Of a DNA stretch of 64,000 bases, positions 45,270 through 55,658 are shown in pieces (the first letter of the stretch is position 1; each line of letters begins with the position of its first letter). This DNA is from CBDCEG01 sp965215775 (GTDB lineage Bacteria; Pseudomonadota; Gammaproteobacteria; Cardiobacteriales; Ostreibacteriaceae): positions 130,244 to 194,243 of the forward strand of contig CBDCEG010000020.1 in NCBI GenBank assembly GCA_965215775.1. The letters are read 5' to 3'. Under the pieces are notes generated by a model. That model ran no database searches. It worked only from the letters and a program-made list of their open reading frames with translations, and was not told where the DNA came from. Position numbers and translations under genes: made by a program.

Positions 45270-45803
45270 TTATAGTTCCTCAATTGTTAGGTTATTATTA
45301 GTATAAACACAGATGTCAGCGGCAATATTTAAAGCTTTCTCACCAATTTCTTTAGCAGAAAGTTCAGTATTATAAAAAAGTGCCTTAGCAGCAGACATAG
45401 CAAACATTCCACCAGAGCCAATTGCACAAAGGTCATCTTCACAAGATATAACATCGCCATTTCCAGAAATAATTAAAGTAGCTGTTGTATCAGCAACAAT
45501 CATCATAGCTTCTAATTTTCTAAGTGCCCGATCTTGTCTCCAGTCTTTTGCCATTTCAACAGCAGCTTTTGCTAATTGTCCACTGTGTTGCTGAAGTTTT
45601 CCCTCAAACCTTTCAAATAATGTAAAGGCATCAGCAGTTCCACCAGCAAATCCAACAAGAACTTTATCATTATAAATTCGCCTAACTTTTTTAGCATTTC
45701 CTTTTAAAATAGTATTTCCAAGTGATACCTGACCATCTCCAACTATTACAACTTTATCATCTCTTCTGATTGAACAGATGGTTGTTCCTCTAAATTGTTC
45801 CAT
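45270..45803 (-). CDS. hslV: HslV, peptidase subunit of the HslUV protease
   Basis: 177 residues of the proteasome-beta fold. A short propeptide MEQFRG precedes the catalytic Thr in TTICSIRR; GDGQVSLGNTILKG, GFAGGTADAFTLFERFE and CAIGSGGMFAMSAAKAL follow. Removal of the propeptide exposes the Thr nucleophile. It forms a double hexamer capped by HslU. It is the first gene of a two-gene unit, and is separated from rpoC upstream by a strong terminator. Confidence 0.97.
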   Translation of the reverse strand: MEQFRGTTICSIRRDDKVVIVGDGQVSLGNTILKGNAKKVRRIYNDKVLVGFAGGTADAFTLFERFEGKLQQHSGQLAKAAVEMAKDWRQDRALRKLEAMMIVADTTATLIISGNGDVISCEDDLCAIGSGGMFAMSAAKALFYNTELSAKEIGEKALNIAADICVYTNNNLTIEEL

Positions 45804-45918
45804 TTTATTTTCTCTTATGATTATTAAATTTATATTATTTATATGCGATTATAAATAATCTTTTCAAGTGGTATTTGTGAACCATTTATAATTACTATAT
45901 TTTTTAAAAATTAAAAAA

Positions 45919-45968
45919 CAAAAAAGCCTTGAGCCAAATAACAATGTTAAATGACTCAAGGCTTTTTT
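45919..45968. terminator. Terminator of the rpoBC operon
   Basis: AAAAAAGCCTTGAG (45920-45933) pairs with CTCAAGGCTTTTTT (45955-45968), a 14-base stem with A and T runs outside, so it acts in both directions. It lies 20 bases after the rpoC stop. Confidence 0.93.
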
Positions 45969-45987
45969 AAGAGTTATATGTTAGGTA

Positions 45988-48900
45988 TTAACTCTCTTTT
46001 TCTTTTTTCGCATCTTCTTCTTTCTTAATATCAATAAACAAGTCCATATCTAAATTCTTATCATCTTTTCTAGTTTTATGATAAGCAAGACCAGTTCCAG
46101 CAGGGATTAATCTACCAACAATTACATTTTCTTTTAAACCACGCAAGTCATCATAAGCACCACGAACAGCAGCTTGAGTAAATACTCTAGTAGTTTCTTG
46201 GAATGATGCAGCAGATATAAATGAATCTGTTGCAAGAGATGCTTTTGTTATACCTAAAAGAACAGGCTCAAAAGTTGCGGCTTTTCCATTTTTAGCAACT
46301 ATTTTATCATTCTTATTAAGAACTCTACTTCTATTTATTTGCTCACCTATTATAAAGTTAGTATCTCCTGAGTCTAAGATTTTCACAGTTTTAACCATTT
46401 GTTTAGTTACTACTTCAATGTGTTTATCATTTATTTTAACACCTTGTAAACGGTAAACATCTTGAATTTCTTGAGTCATATAAGAGGCCAAAGCTTTCAT
46501 TCCCTTAAGTCTTAGTATATCTCTTGAGTCCAAGTCTCCTTCGGCAACAATCTCACCTTTAGTAACTTGCTCACCTTCAAATACATTTACTTGTCTCCAT
46601 TTAGGAATTAAAGTTTCATTGCTTTCACCATCTTCAGTTGTAATAACAAATCTCTGTTTTCCTTTAGTTTCTTTACCAAATGAAACTACACCTGTTACCT
46701 CAGCAAGAATTGCTGGCTCTTTTGGTTTTCTAGCTTCAAATAAATCAACAACTCTAGGAAGACCACCAGTGATATCTCTAGTTTTCCCAGACTCTTGTGG
46801 AATTCTCGCAATAACATCACCAACATCTATTGTTGCGCTATCAGTTAAATTCACAATTGCATCACCTGGTAAAAAGTAATTTGCTGGAATATCTGAATTC
46901 GCAAAAGTAACTGGGTTACCTTTTGAATCTACAATATTTAGCTGTGGGCGTCTATCTTTTGCCGAAGATATTCTTTGAGAAGGATTGATAACTGTTAATG
47001 TTGATAAACCTGTGTCAGCATCAACAACCTCTTGAACTGTTACACCATCTTCAAAATCTTCAAATTTAACTTTACCCGCAACCTCAGAAATAATTGGGTG
47101 CGTATGAGGATCCCATTTTGCAACCGTCATACCTGGTTCTGTTATATCACCATCTTTTATAGATAGAATTGCACCATAAGGTATTTTATAACGCTCTTTT
47201 TCTAAACCTGTTGAATCAATAATAGATAATTCTCCAGACCTAGCAATTATAACCAACTGTTTATTCTTATTAATAACACTTTTTACATTATGTAATTTAA
47301 CAGTTCCTGAGGTTTTAGCTTCAATACTACCAACTGCTGCAGAACGAGAAGCTGCTCCACCAATATGGAATGTTCTCATTGTTAGCTGTGTTCCAGGCTC
47401 ACCAATTGATTGTGCTGCAATAACACCTACTGCCTCACCTCTATTAATTAATGTTCCACGAGCCAAATCACGACCATAACATTTAGCACATGCGCCAAAT
47501 CTAGTTTCACAAGTTATTACAGAACGAACAATAATATGATCCAAGCCTGATTCTGTTATTTCTTTAACAGTATCTTCGTTTATTAACTCATTTGCTTTTA
47601 GTATTAATTCATCAGTTTTTGGATTAACTATATCTTCAACTGGAATTCTCCCTAAAACTCTTTCTCCCAAAGACTCAACTAACTCAGAACCTTCAATAAC
47701 AGCATACATATCAAGTCCATCTTTAGTTCCACAATCATCATCTAGAATTACCAAATCTTGAGAAACATCAACTAATCTTCTTGTTAAGTAACCAGAGTTA
47801 GCAGTTTTAAGAGCTGTATCAGCTAGACCTTTACGAGCCCCGTGAGTTGATGTAAAGTATTGAGATACATTCAAACCCTCTCTAAAGTTGGCTGTTATTG
47901 GAGTTTCAATGATTGAAGCATCTGGTTTTGCCATAAGTCCACGCATACCAGCCAACTGTCTAATCTGAGCCGCAGAACCCCTAGCCCCAGAATCAGCCAT
48001 CATATAAACTGTATTAAATGATTCTTCTTTTACTTTTTTGCCTTTTGCATCAATAACTTCATTAACACTAAGTTTGTCCATCATATCTTTTGCAATATCA
48101 TCATTTGCTTGAGACCAAATATCAATAATTTTATTGTATCTCTCACCGTTTGTTACCAAACCTGTATCATATTGATTTTGAATTTCTTTCACTTCTTTTT
48201 CAGCAGCTTCAACTAAATCATATTTCTTAGGTGAAATTGACATATCTTGAATTCCAATAGAAATACCTGAATCAGTTGCATATTTAAATCCTGTATAAAG
48301 TAAAGCATCGGCTAAAAGAACTGTTGCTTTCAAACCTAATTCTCTAAAGCTTATATCAATCAAATCAGAGATTTGTTTTTTCTTAAGCGTTTTATCAAAG
48401 TGCTTAAAGTCTAAGTCTTTTGGTAACTTATTTCTAAGAATTGCTCTACCAACCGTTGAGTCCACTCTTTTTAGTTTGCCCTCCGTTTCAACTCTAAATA
48501 CTATTTTTGCTTGAATATCAACTAAGCCCATATCATAGGCCTTTTCAACCTCTTGAGTTGATATAAATGACCTACCTTCACCTTTTGCATTGATTTTTTC
48601 ACGAGTCATATAATAAAGACCCAACACCACATCTTGAGAAGGAACTATTACTGGCTCTCCATTTGCAGGGTGTAGAATATTGTTTGAAGCCATCATTAAA
48701 GCTCTTGACTCAATTTGTGCTTCTAGTGATAAAGGCACATGCACCGCCATTTGATCTCCATCAAAATCAGCATTAAACGCAGTACAAACAAGTGGGTGCA
48801 ACTGAATTGCTTTTCCTTCAATTAGAATTGGTTCAAAAGCTTGAATACCTAATCTATGAAGTGTTGGAGCACGATTTAACAAAATCGGATGTTCGTGAAT

Positions 48901-50145
48901 TACTTCTTCTAAAATATCCCAAACCTCTGGTAGAGATCTATCAAGCATATTTTTGGCCGCCTTAACTGTCGACGCATGACCATACTGAATAAGTTTAGAG
49001 AAGATAAATGGTTTAAATAATTCTAGTGCCATTTTTTTAGGTAATCCACACTGATAAAGCTTAAGAGTTGGACCAACCACAATTACAGAACGACCAGAAT
49101 AATCTACTCGTTTTCCAAGTAGATTCTGGCGGAAACGCCCCTGCTTACCTTTTATCATATCAGCAAGAGATTTAAGTGGTCTTTTATTTGCACCAGTTAC
49201 AGCGCGTCCACGACGACCATTATCTAATAATGAATCAACTGACTCTTGAAGCATTCTTTTTTCATTCTTAAGAATAATATCAGGCGCATTTAATTCTAAT
49301 AATTTATGAAGTCTGTTGTTTCTATTAATAACCCTACGATATAAATCATTCAAATCAGAAGTTGCAAACCTTCCAGAATCCAAAGGAACTAAAGGTCTTA
49401 AATCAGGTGGTAAGATTGGCAAAACTTCCAAAATCATCCATTCAGGCTTATTATCTGAAGATTCTAAATCTTCAAGTAATTTAAGTCTTTTTGCAAACTT
49501 CTTAATTTTAGTTTCTGAATTTGTCTCTTCCATTTCTTCACGAATAGTTGAGATTTCAACTGCCAAATCTATATTTTTTAACAAGTATTGGATAGCTTCT
49601 GCTCCCATTCTTGCATCAAAATCATCACCATATTCTTGTTGAGCATCAAAAAACTCTTCTTCAGAAAGAAGTTGACCTTCTTTAAATGCAGTCATTCCTG
49701 CATCTAAAACTATATAAGACTCAAAGTATAAAACACTTTCTATTTCTTTAAGCGGTCTATCTAAAAGTAAACCAATTCTTGATGGAAGTGATTTTAAAAA
49801 CCAAATATGCGCACAAGGAGCAGCTAAGCTGATATGCCCCATTCTTTCACGACGCACCTTTGAGCGAGTAACTTCAACACCACATTTTTCACAGACTACA
49901 TCTCTGTGTTTTAAGCGTTTATATTTTCCGCATAAACACTCATAATCCTTAACTGGACCAAATATTTTCGCACAAAATAAGCCATCTCTTTCAGGTTTAA
50001 ATGTCCTATAGTTTATAGTTTCTGGTTTTCTAACTTCACCAAATGACCACGATCTTATAACTTCAGGAGAAGAAAGCCCTATTCTAATTTTGTCAAAGTC
50101 ATCAATACCATCTTTTGCTTTAAATATATTTAGTAAATCTTGCAT
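45988..50145 (-). CDS. rpoC: RNA polymerase beta' subunit
   Basis: 1385 residues, about normal for proteobacteria. The N-terminal zinc ribbon CLCGKYKRLKHRDVVCEKC, the catalytic metal site NADFDGDQMAVH, the bridge-helix and trigger-loop regions (GARKGLADTALKTANSGYLT) and the second zinc site CETRFGACAKCYGRDL are intact. It ends with Lys/Glu-rich DIKKEEDAKKEKES. GGAGATTAATA precedes the ATG, ten bases after rpoB. No frameshift in 4.2 kb. Confidence 0.99.
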   Translation of the reverse strand: MQDLLNIFKAKDGIDDFDKIRIGLSSPEVIRSWSFGEVRKPETINYRTFKPERDGLFCAKIFGPVKDYECLCGKYKRLKHRDVVCEKCGVEVTRSKVRRERMGHISLAAPCAHIWFLKSLPSRIGLLLDRPLKEIESVLYFESYIVLDAGMTAFKEGQLLSEEEFFDAQQEYGDDFDARMGAEAIQYLLKNIDLAVEISTIREEMEETNSETKIKKFAKRLKLLEDLESSDNKPEWMILEVLPILPPDLRPLVPLDSGRFATSDLNDLYRRVINRNNRLHKLLELNAPDIILKNEKRMLQESVDSLLDNGRRGRAVTGANKRPLKSLADMIKGKQGRFRQNLLGKRVDYSGRSVIVVGPTLKLYQCGLPKKMALELFKPFIFSKLIQYGHASTVKAAKNMLDRSLPEVWDILEEVIHEHPILLNRAPTLHRLGIQAFEPILIEGKAIQLHPLVCTAFNADFDGDQMAVHVPLSLEAQIESRALMMASNNILHPANGEPVIVPSQDVVLGLYYMTREKINAKGEGRSFISTQEVEKAYDMGLVDIQAKIVFRVETEGKLKRVDSTVGRAILRNKLPKDLDFKHFDKTLKKKQISDLIDISFRELGLKATVLLADALLYTGFKYATDSGISIGIQDMSISPKKYDLVEAAEKEVKEIQNQYDTGLVTNGERYNKIIDIWSQANDDIAKDMMDKLSVNEVIDAKGKKVKEESFNTVYMMADSGARGSAAQIRQLAGMRGLMAKPDASIIETPITANFREGLNVSQYFTSTHGARKGLADTALKTANSGYLTRRLVDVSQDLVILDDDCGTKDGLDMYAVIEGSELVESLGERVLGRIPVEDIVNPKTDELILKANELINEDTVKEITESGLDHIIVRSVITCETRFGACAKCYGRDLARGTLINRGEAVGVIAAQSIGEPGTQLTMRTFHIGGAASRSAAVGSIEAKTSGTVKLHNVKSVINKNKQLVIIARSGELSIIDSTGLEKERYKIPYGAILSIKDGDITEPGMTVAKWDPHTHPIISEVAGKVKFEDFEDGVTVQEVVDADTGLSTLTVINPSQRISSAKDRRPQLNIVDSKGNPVTFANSDIPANYFLPGDAIVNLTDSATIDVGDVIARIPQESGKTRDITGGLPRVVDLFEARKPKEPAILAEVTGVVSFGKETKGKQRFVITTEDGESNETLIPKWRQVNVFEGEQVTKGEIVAEGDLDSRDILRLKGMKALASYMTQEIQDVYRLQGVKINDKHIEVVTKQMVKTVKILDSGDTNFIIGEQINRSRVLNKNDKIVAKNGKAATFEPVLLGITKASLATDSFISAASFQETTRVFTQAAVRGAYDDLRGLKENVIVGRLIPAGTGLAYHKTRKDDKNLDMDLFIDIKKEEDAKKEKES

Positions 50146-50155
50146 TATTAATCTC

Positions 50156-53100
50156 CTATTTATCCTGTTCTAATTCAATGCTAATTCCTAGTGAATTAAC
50201 CTCTTTTAAAAGCACATTAAATGATTCTGGTATGCTTGGTTTAACTTCAAGTTTGCCGTCTATTATATTTTTATAAACAGCAGCTCTACCTTCAACATCA
50301 TCAGATTTAACTGTAAGTAATTCTTGAAGTGTATAAGCAGCACCATAGGCCTGAAGAGCCCAAACTTCCATTTCCCCAAATCTCTGACCACCAAATTGTG
50401 CTTTACCACCAAGCGGTTGCTGAGTAACCAAACTATAAGGTCCAGTTGATCTAGCGTGCATTTTGTCATCAATTAAGTGATTAAGTTTTAACATATACAT
50501 ATAACCAACAGTTACATCACAGTCAAACTTTTTACCTGTTCTACCATCATAAAGAGTTGATTTACCAGAAGTATTTAAATCAGCTAGCTCAAGCATTTGT
50601 CTTAACTCAGTTTCAGAAGCACCATCAAAAACAGGTGTAGATAAAGGAACTCCATTTCTTAAGTTATTTGCTAACTCTAATATCTCCACATCATTTAAAG
50701 AGTCTAGATCTTCTCGTTTTTTATCATGATTATAAACTTTGTCTAAAAACTCTCTTACTTTAGTAAGGTTTTCATTAGCTTTTAGCATATCGTCTATTTT
50801 CTTACCAAGACCTTTGGCAGCCCAACCCAAATGAACTTCAAGAACCTGTCCAATATTCATTCGCGAAGGAACACCTAATGGATTTAGAACAATATCAACA
50901 GGAGTTCCATCTTCTAAGAATGGCATATCCTCTTGTGGAACAATCATTGAAACAACACCTTTATTTCCGTGTCGCCCAGCCATTTTATCACCTGGCTGAA
51001 TTCTACGCTTAATAGCTAAATAAACTTTAACCATTTTTTGAACACCCGGAGGAAGACTATCACCTTGTGTGATTTTTCTCTTCTGCTCTTCAAATTCTTG
51101 TTGCGCTTCTTTTCTTTTAGTAACTAATAATTTATTCAACTCATCAATTGCTTCATTAGTTGCTTTTGTAGTAGTTATTATTTCAAACCAAGTATTTTGG
51201 TCTAAAGAATCTAAAGCTTTTTGAGTTATTTTTTCTTTCGCTTTAATTCCACCAACTGATTTTTTCGCTGTAGAGCCAGCTAGTATTTTTTCTAATCTCT
51301 CAAAAACATCATCTTCAAAAATAGATAAGTAAGTATCTATATCTGATTTTTTCTTTTTAATTTCATCAGCTTCAATTGACAATGCTCTTGCATCTTTTTC
51401 AATACCATCTCTAGTAAATACGCGAACATCAATAACAGTCCCAAAAGTCCCAGAACCACATCTTAAAGATTTATCTTTAACATCTGATGCTTTTTTACCA
51501 AATATTGCTCTCAAAAGCTTATCTTCTGGAGATTGAGGACGCTCAGATTTAGGTGTAACTTTACCAACTAAAATATCCCCTGGTCTAACTTTTGCACCAA
51601 TATGAATTATTCCAGACTCATCTAACTTAGCCAAAGCACTTTCTTTAACATTTGGAATATCTGCTGTAATTTCTTCTTGACCTAACTTAGTATCTCTTGC
51701 AATACATTGTTTTTCTTCAATATGAATTGTTGTAAATCTATCTTCTTGTGCAACTCTATCAGAAAGTAAAATTGAATCCTCAAAGTTATAACCATTCCAA
51801 GGCATAAATGCAACTCGCATATTTTGCCCAAGTGCTAATTCGCCTTTATCAGTTGATGGTCCATCTGCTAAAACATCTCCTCTTTTAACAATGTCTCCAA
51901 CTTTAGCTAAAGGTCTTTGATTTATACAAGTATTTTGATTAGAACGCGTATATTTTGTTAGGTTATAAATATCTACACCAGTTTCACCAGCTTTTGTTTC
52001 TTTTTCACTAACTTTTACAACAATCTTTCCAGAGTCAATGTAATCAACAACTCCTCCACGATCAGCAACAACCAAAACGCCAGAATCAGAAGCAACAACT
52101 CTCTCCATTCCAGTTCCTACCAAAGGCTTATCAGCACGCAATGTTGGAACAGCTTGTCTTTGCATGTTTGACCCCATCAACGCCCTATTCGCATCATCAT
52201 GTTCCAAGAATGGAATTAGTGAAGCAGCTATTGATACTATCTGTTTTGGTGAAACATCCATTAGTTGAACTTTATCAGAAGGTGATAAAATTGCTTCATT
52301 CTCATGACGACAAGATATCAAATCAGCTAATAATTTACCATCTTCATCAATTCTTGCATTCGCCTGAGCTATTACATATTGCCCTTCATCTATTGCAGAA
52401 AGATAAACTATTTTTGAACTAACCTTCTTATCCGTAACAACTCTATAAGGAGTTTCTAAAAAGCCATAATCATTAGTTCTAGCATAAGTTGATAATGAAT
52501 TTATCAAACCAATGTTTGGTCCCTCTGGAGTTTCAATTGGACAAACTCTACCATAGTGAGTTGGGTGAACATCACGAACTTCAAACCCAGCTCTTTCTCT
52601 AGTTAGACCACCTGGCCCAAGAGCTGAAATTCTTCTTTTATGAGTAACTTCAGAAAGTGGATTATTTTGATCCATAAATTGAGATAATTGAGATGAACCA
52701 AAGAATTCTTTAATCGCTGCAGAAACAGGTTTTGCATTAATAATATCTTTAGGACCAAATCCTTCAGCTTCAACTAATGATAATCTTTCGCGAACAATTC
52801 TTTCAAGTCTAACCAACCCAACACGAAATGCATTCTCAGTCATTTCGCCTACACTTCTAATTCGTCTATTTCCTAAATGATCAATATCATCAACTGTATC
52901 AAAACCATCTTTAATACTAATTAGAACCTTAACAACATCAGCTACATCTTCTTTTGAAAGAACGCCTTCACCTGTTAATTCCTCACGATTTAATCTTCGG
53001 TTAAACTTCATTCGCCCTACTTCTGAAAGGTCGTAACGATCATCATCTGAAAATAAAGCTTTAAATAATTTTTCAGCCGCATCTTTTGTTGGAGAATCAC

Positions 53101-54220
53101 CTGGACGCATTACACGATATATTTCCGCCTGAGCTTCTAATTGAGAAGTTGAAGTATCAATACGCATTGCGTGAGAAATATACGCTCCTCTATCTAACTC
53201 ATTAACTAAAATAGTATCAAATGATTTAATATCTTTTTCATAAAATAAATCAATTAAATCAGGTGTAATAATATCATTTGCACTAGATATAATTTCTCCC
53301 GTTTCTTTGTCATAAATATCATTTGCTAATATTTTGTCATATAAATATTCAACTGGAACATCTAGTTTTTTAATTTTTTCTTTTTTAATGTCACGGATAT
53401 TTTTTACATTAATTCTTTTTCCAGCTTCTACAACTACTGTTTTTCCATTTTTAATATCAAAGTTAAAAACTTCTCCTCGTAAAGAATCTGGTTCAATAGA
53501 TATGGTAACTTTTGTTTTGAGCAAGCTTACGCTTTGTTTATCAAAGAACAAACCTAGAATTTCTTCATTATTGTAACCAAAAGCTCTTAGAACAACGGTT
53601 GCTGCTAATTTTTTGCGTCTGTCTATTCTACAAAATAAAACATCTTTTATATCAAATTCAAAATCTAACCAAGAACCTCTGTAAGGTATTATTCGTGCTG
53701 AAAACAATAGCTTTCCTGAAGAGTGAGATTTACCTCTATCATGATCAAAAAACACACCTGGAGAACGATGAAGCTGAGAAACTACAACTCTTTCCGTTCC
53801 ATTTACCACAAAAGTCCCTGTTTCTGTCATCAAAGGTATATCACCCATAAAAACATCTTGTGATTCAATTACTTTTTTAACTTTTTTCTTAACAGTATTT
53901 TTTTCGTAAATTACTATTTTAAGTTTCACATAAAGTGAAGAACAGTAAGTCAATCCTCTTAACTGACACTCTTTTAAATTAAATTCTGGTTGCCTAAGCT
54001 CATAGCCTGAATATTGCAACTCTACAGTTCCTGAATGGCTTACAATAGGGAAAATCGTTTTAAAGGCACTATCAATTCCCGAAAGTTTATCTCCTGTTGG
54101 ATTTAAAAATCTATGAAATGAATTTAACTGTGTTGCCAATAAATAAGGAGTGTCTAAAACATGTTGAAGTTTCCCAAAATTCTTTCTTATGCGTTTTTTT
54201 TCTGTATATGAATATGCCAT
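50156..54220 (-). CDS. rpoB: RNA polymerase beta subunit
   Basis: 1354 residues. The rifampicin-pocket cluster SQFMDQNNPLSEVTHKRR is the sensitive type. GDKMAGRHGNKGV, the conserved active-site loop, and the C-terminal RFGEMEVWALQAYGAA block are present. Start MAYSYTEKKRIRKNFG with GGGGAATT upstream. It is separate from rpoC, unlike the fused form of some Campylobacterota. A 319-base gap with two hairpins separates it from rplL. Confidence 0.99.
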   Translation of the reverse strand: MAYSYTEKKRIRKNFGKLQHVLDTPYLLATQLNSFHRFLNPTGDKLSGIDSAFKTIFPIVSHSGTVELQYSGYELRQPEFNLKECQLRGLTYCSSLYVKLKIVIYEKNTVKKKVKKVIESQDVFMGDIPLMTETGTFVVNGTERVVVSQLHRSPGVFFDHDRGKSHSSGKLLFSARIIPYRGSWLDFEFDIKDVLFCRIDRRKKLAATVVLRAFGYNNEEILGLFFDKQSVSLLKTKVTISIEPDSLRGEVFNFDIKNGKTVVVEAGKRINVKNIRDIKKEKIKKLDVPVEYLYDKILANDIYDKETGEIISSANDIITPDLIDLFYEKDIKSFDTILVNELDRGAYISHAMRIDTSTSQLEAQAEIYRVMRPGDSPTKDAAEKLFKALFSDDDRYDLSEVGRMKFNRRLNREELTGEGVLSKEDVADVVKVLISIKDGFDTVDDIDHLGNRRIRSVGEMTENAFRVGLVRLERIVRERLSLVEAEGFGPKDIINAKPVSAAIKEFFGSSQLSQFMDQNNPLSEVTHKRRISALGPGGLTRERAGFEVRDVHPTHYGRVCPIETPEGPNIGLINSLSTYARTNDYGFLETPYRVVTDKKVSSKIVYLSAIDEGQYVIAQANARIDEDGKLLADLISCRHENEAILSPSDKVQLMDVSPKQIVSIAASLIPFLEHDDANRALMGSNMQRQAVPTLRADKPLVGTGMERVVASDSGVLVVADRGGVVDYIDSGKIVVKVSEKETKAGETGVDIYNLTKYTRSNQNTCINQRPLAKVGDIVKRGDVLADGPSTDKGELALGQNMRVAFMPWNGYNFEDSILLSDRVAQEDRFTTIHIEEKQCIARDTKLGQEEITADIPNVKESALAKLDESGIIHIGAKVRPGDILVGKVTPKSERPQSPEDKLLRAIFGKKASDVKDKSLRCGSGTFGTVIDVRVFTRDGIEKDARALSIEADEIKKKKSDIDTYLSIFEDDVFERLEKILAGSTAKKSVGGIKAKEKITQKALDSLDQNTWFEIITTTKATNEAIDELNKLLVTKRKEAQQEFEEQKRKITQGDSLPPGVQKMVKVYLAIKRRIQPGDKMAGRHGNKGVVSMIVPQEDMPFLEDGTPVDIVLNPLGVPSRMNIGQVLEVHLGWAAKGLGKKIDDMLKANENLTKVREFLDKVYNHDKKREDLDSLNDVEILELANNLRNGVPLSTPVFDGASETELRQMLELADLNTSGKSTLYDGRTGKKFDCDVTVGYMYMLKLNHLIDDKMHARSTGPYSLVTQQPLGGKAQFGGQRFGEMEVWALQAYGAAYTLQELLTVKSDDVEGRAAVYKNIIDGKLEVKPSIPESFNVLLKEVNSLGISIELEQDK

Positions 54221-54316
54221 AATTCCCCGTTAATAATTCAAAAGCCTAATATTTTCAAAGTGATATCTTTTTTAAATAATCACTTAATAAATATTAAAAT
54301 ATATTAAACAAAAATA

Positions 54317-54366
54317 GCCATCCTAGATTTAGTCTCTATTTATTAAAATAAAAGACCGAGGATAGC
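54317..54366 (-). terminator. Attenuator hairpin upstream of rpoB
   Basis: Minus strand GCTATCCT (54366-54359) pairs with AGGATGGC (54324-54317), with an inner GGTCT/AGACT extension, followed by TATTTTTGTTT. It probably gives partial termination or an RNase III processing site between rplL and rpoB, as known in E. coli. Confidence 0.6.
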
Positions 54367-54485
54367 ATTTTAAAATTCAGTTTTATATTTTACCAATTTG
54401 TGATAAAAGTGGTAAATTCAGTATAAATAATAATTCTATTTTTATAATTAAATCATTTCTCTATTTCCAAAATATATAACTGAAA

Positions 54486-54529
54486 AGAGTTAGAGGGTTA
54501 CTGTAATTCAACAGCAACCACCTAACTCT
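54486..54529 (-). terminator. Hairpin directly after rplL
   Basis: AGAGTTAG...CTGT pairs with ACAG...CTAACTCT around a TGAATT loop, about 18 paired bases, starting 10 bases after the rplL stop and followed by TTTCAGTTATATATTTT. It is a likely attenuator that lowers rpoBC against rplJL. The 54367-54485 stretch between the two hairpins shows nothing else. Confidence 0.7.
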
Positions 54530-54539
54530 AGTTATAGTC

Positions 54540-54899
54540 TTATTTAAGCTCTACAACAGCACCTGCTTCTTCAAGCTGTGCTTTAACTTCTTCCGCTTCA
54601 CCTTTAGAAACACCTTCTTTAACAACAGTAGGAACAGACTCAACTGCTTCTTTAGCATCTTTAAGACCTAAACCTGTTATTCCTCTAACTATTTTGATTA
54701 TAGCAACTTTCTTGCCTCCATCACTAGTTAGAACCACATCAAATTCAGTTTTTTCTTCAGCTGATTCACCCGCTGCTGCTGGAGCTGCTGCCGCTACTGC
54801 TGCTGTTACTCCAAACTTTTCTTCCATTGCTTCAATAAGCTCTACAATTTCGCCAACTGTTTTTGATTCAATTGCTTCTAATATTTTATCATTTGTCAT
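54540..54899 (-). CDS. rplL: 50S ribosomal protein L7/L12
   Basis: 119 residues: N-terminal dimerisation helices (EAIESKTVGEIVELIEAMEEKFG), an Ala-rich hinge (VAAAAPAAAGES) and the C-terminal factor-binding domain with KVAIIKIVRGITGLGLKDAK. It forms the ribosomal stalk that recruits EF-Tu and EF-G. GGAGAATG region upstream. Follows rplJ. Confidence 0.98.
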   Translation of the reverse strand: MTNDKILEAIESKTVGEIVELIEAMEEKFGVTAAVAAAAPAAAGESAEEKTEFDVVLTSDGGKKVAIIKIVRGITGLGLKDAKEAVESVPTVVKEGVSKGEAEEVKAQLEEAGAVVELK

Positions 54900-54962
54900 T
54901 TTTCATTCTCCAATTTATATTTTTTTACTACTTAAATTATACTTACAAAAATCATATAAGAT

Positions 54963-55466
54963 TTAAGCTGCGTCTTCTTTTTGTGTTTTTACTGCATCAA
55001 TTGTGCGAGCAAGTTTAGCTACAGGAGCTTTAATTACTGACATCAACATAGCGATAGCTTCATCTTTAGTTGGTAAGCTTGCAATCTTATCAAGATCACT
55101 ACCATCTAAAACATCCCCATCAAACCATAAAAACTTAACCATTTCACTTTCTAAACCATTATCTTTGATAAAGTTTTTTAAAACTCTAGCAGAAGAACTT
55201 GGTTCCTCTTGCGAGAAAGCTAATAGTAAAGGACCTGTCAATCTATCATCCAAACTAGCAAAATCAGTATCTTTAAATGCTTTTTTTGCCAGAGTATTTT
55301 TAACAATTTGAATATGAACATTCTGCTTTCTAGCTTCTGCTCTCAACTGAGTCATTTTCCCAGCACCAAGACCAATGTAACTAGCTGCAACAACCGCATT
55401 CGCAGTTTTTGCAATCTCAGAAACCTCATCAACTATTGCTTTTTTCTCTGTTATATTTAAACTCAT
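54963..55466 (-). CDS. rplJ: 50S ribosomal protein L10
   Basis: 167 residues from the ATG at 55464-55466, which has GGAGG 11 bases upstream; a TTG six codons earlier would place the ribosome site inside the gene. MSLNITEKKAIVDEVSEIAKTANA, the family N-terminus, and LTGPLLLAFS are typical. The C-terminal helix (KAPVAKLARTIDAVK) anchors L7/L12 dimers. Autoregulated through the leader upstream. Confidence 0.98.
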   Translation of the reverse strand: MSLNITEKKAIVDEVSEIAKTANAVVAASYIGLGAGKMTQLRAEARKQNVHIQIVKNTLAKKAFKDTDFASLDDRLTGPLLLAFSQEEPSSSARVLKNFIKDNGLESEMVKFLWFDGDVLDGSDLDKIASLPTKDEAIAMLMSVIKAPVAKLARTIDAVKTQKEDAA

Positions 55467-55658
55467 AAACTTAGTTACCTCCAATTATGAGAACCTAAAA
55501 AACCTTAGTTAATAACCAAGGCACTTAGCAACTATTTATGGATTATTAATCCAGCTAGTTACATCTGCGTAGGGAAGTTCAAGGAACTAATTAAGTAAAA
55601 ACCCCTACGGTCTTTGATGACAATTAAACTAACTGTCAAAAAATATTTAAAACTTAAA
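55467..55658 (-). promoter_or_regulatory. L10 leader (ribosomal protein autoregulation)
   Basis: The 192-base gap between rplA and rplJ contains a conserved-looking stem: minus-strand CCGTAGGGG (55610-55602) with CCCTACGCAG (55574-55565), followed by ATGTAACTAGCTGG and further pairing (CCTTGG/CTAAGG) before the GGAGG site. The ACCGTAGGG/CCCTACGCAGATG pair is a hallmark of the L10 leader bound by L10(L12)4, which represses rplJL translation. There is no gene in the gap. Confidence 0.75.

Noticed and set aside
52141..52422. Antisense open frames inside rpoB, rpoC, fusA and tuf
   Set aside because: All are shadows of highly conserved genes and have no start signals or recognisable domains.
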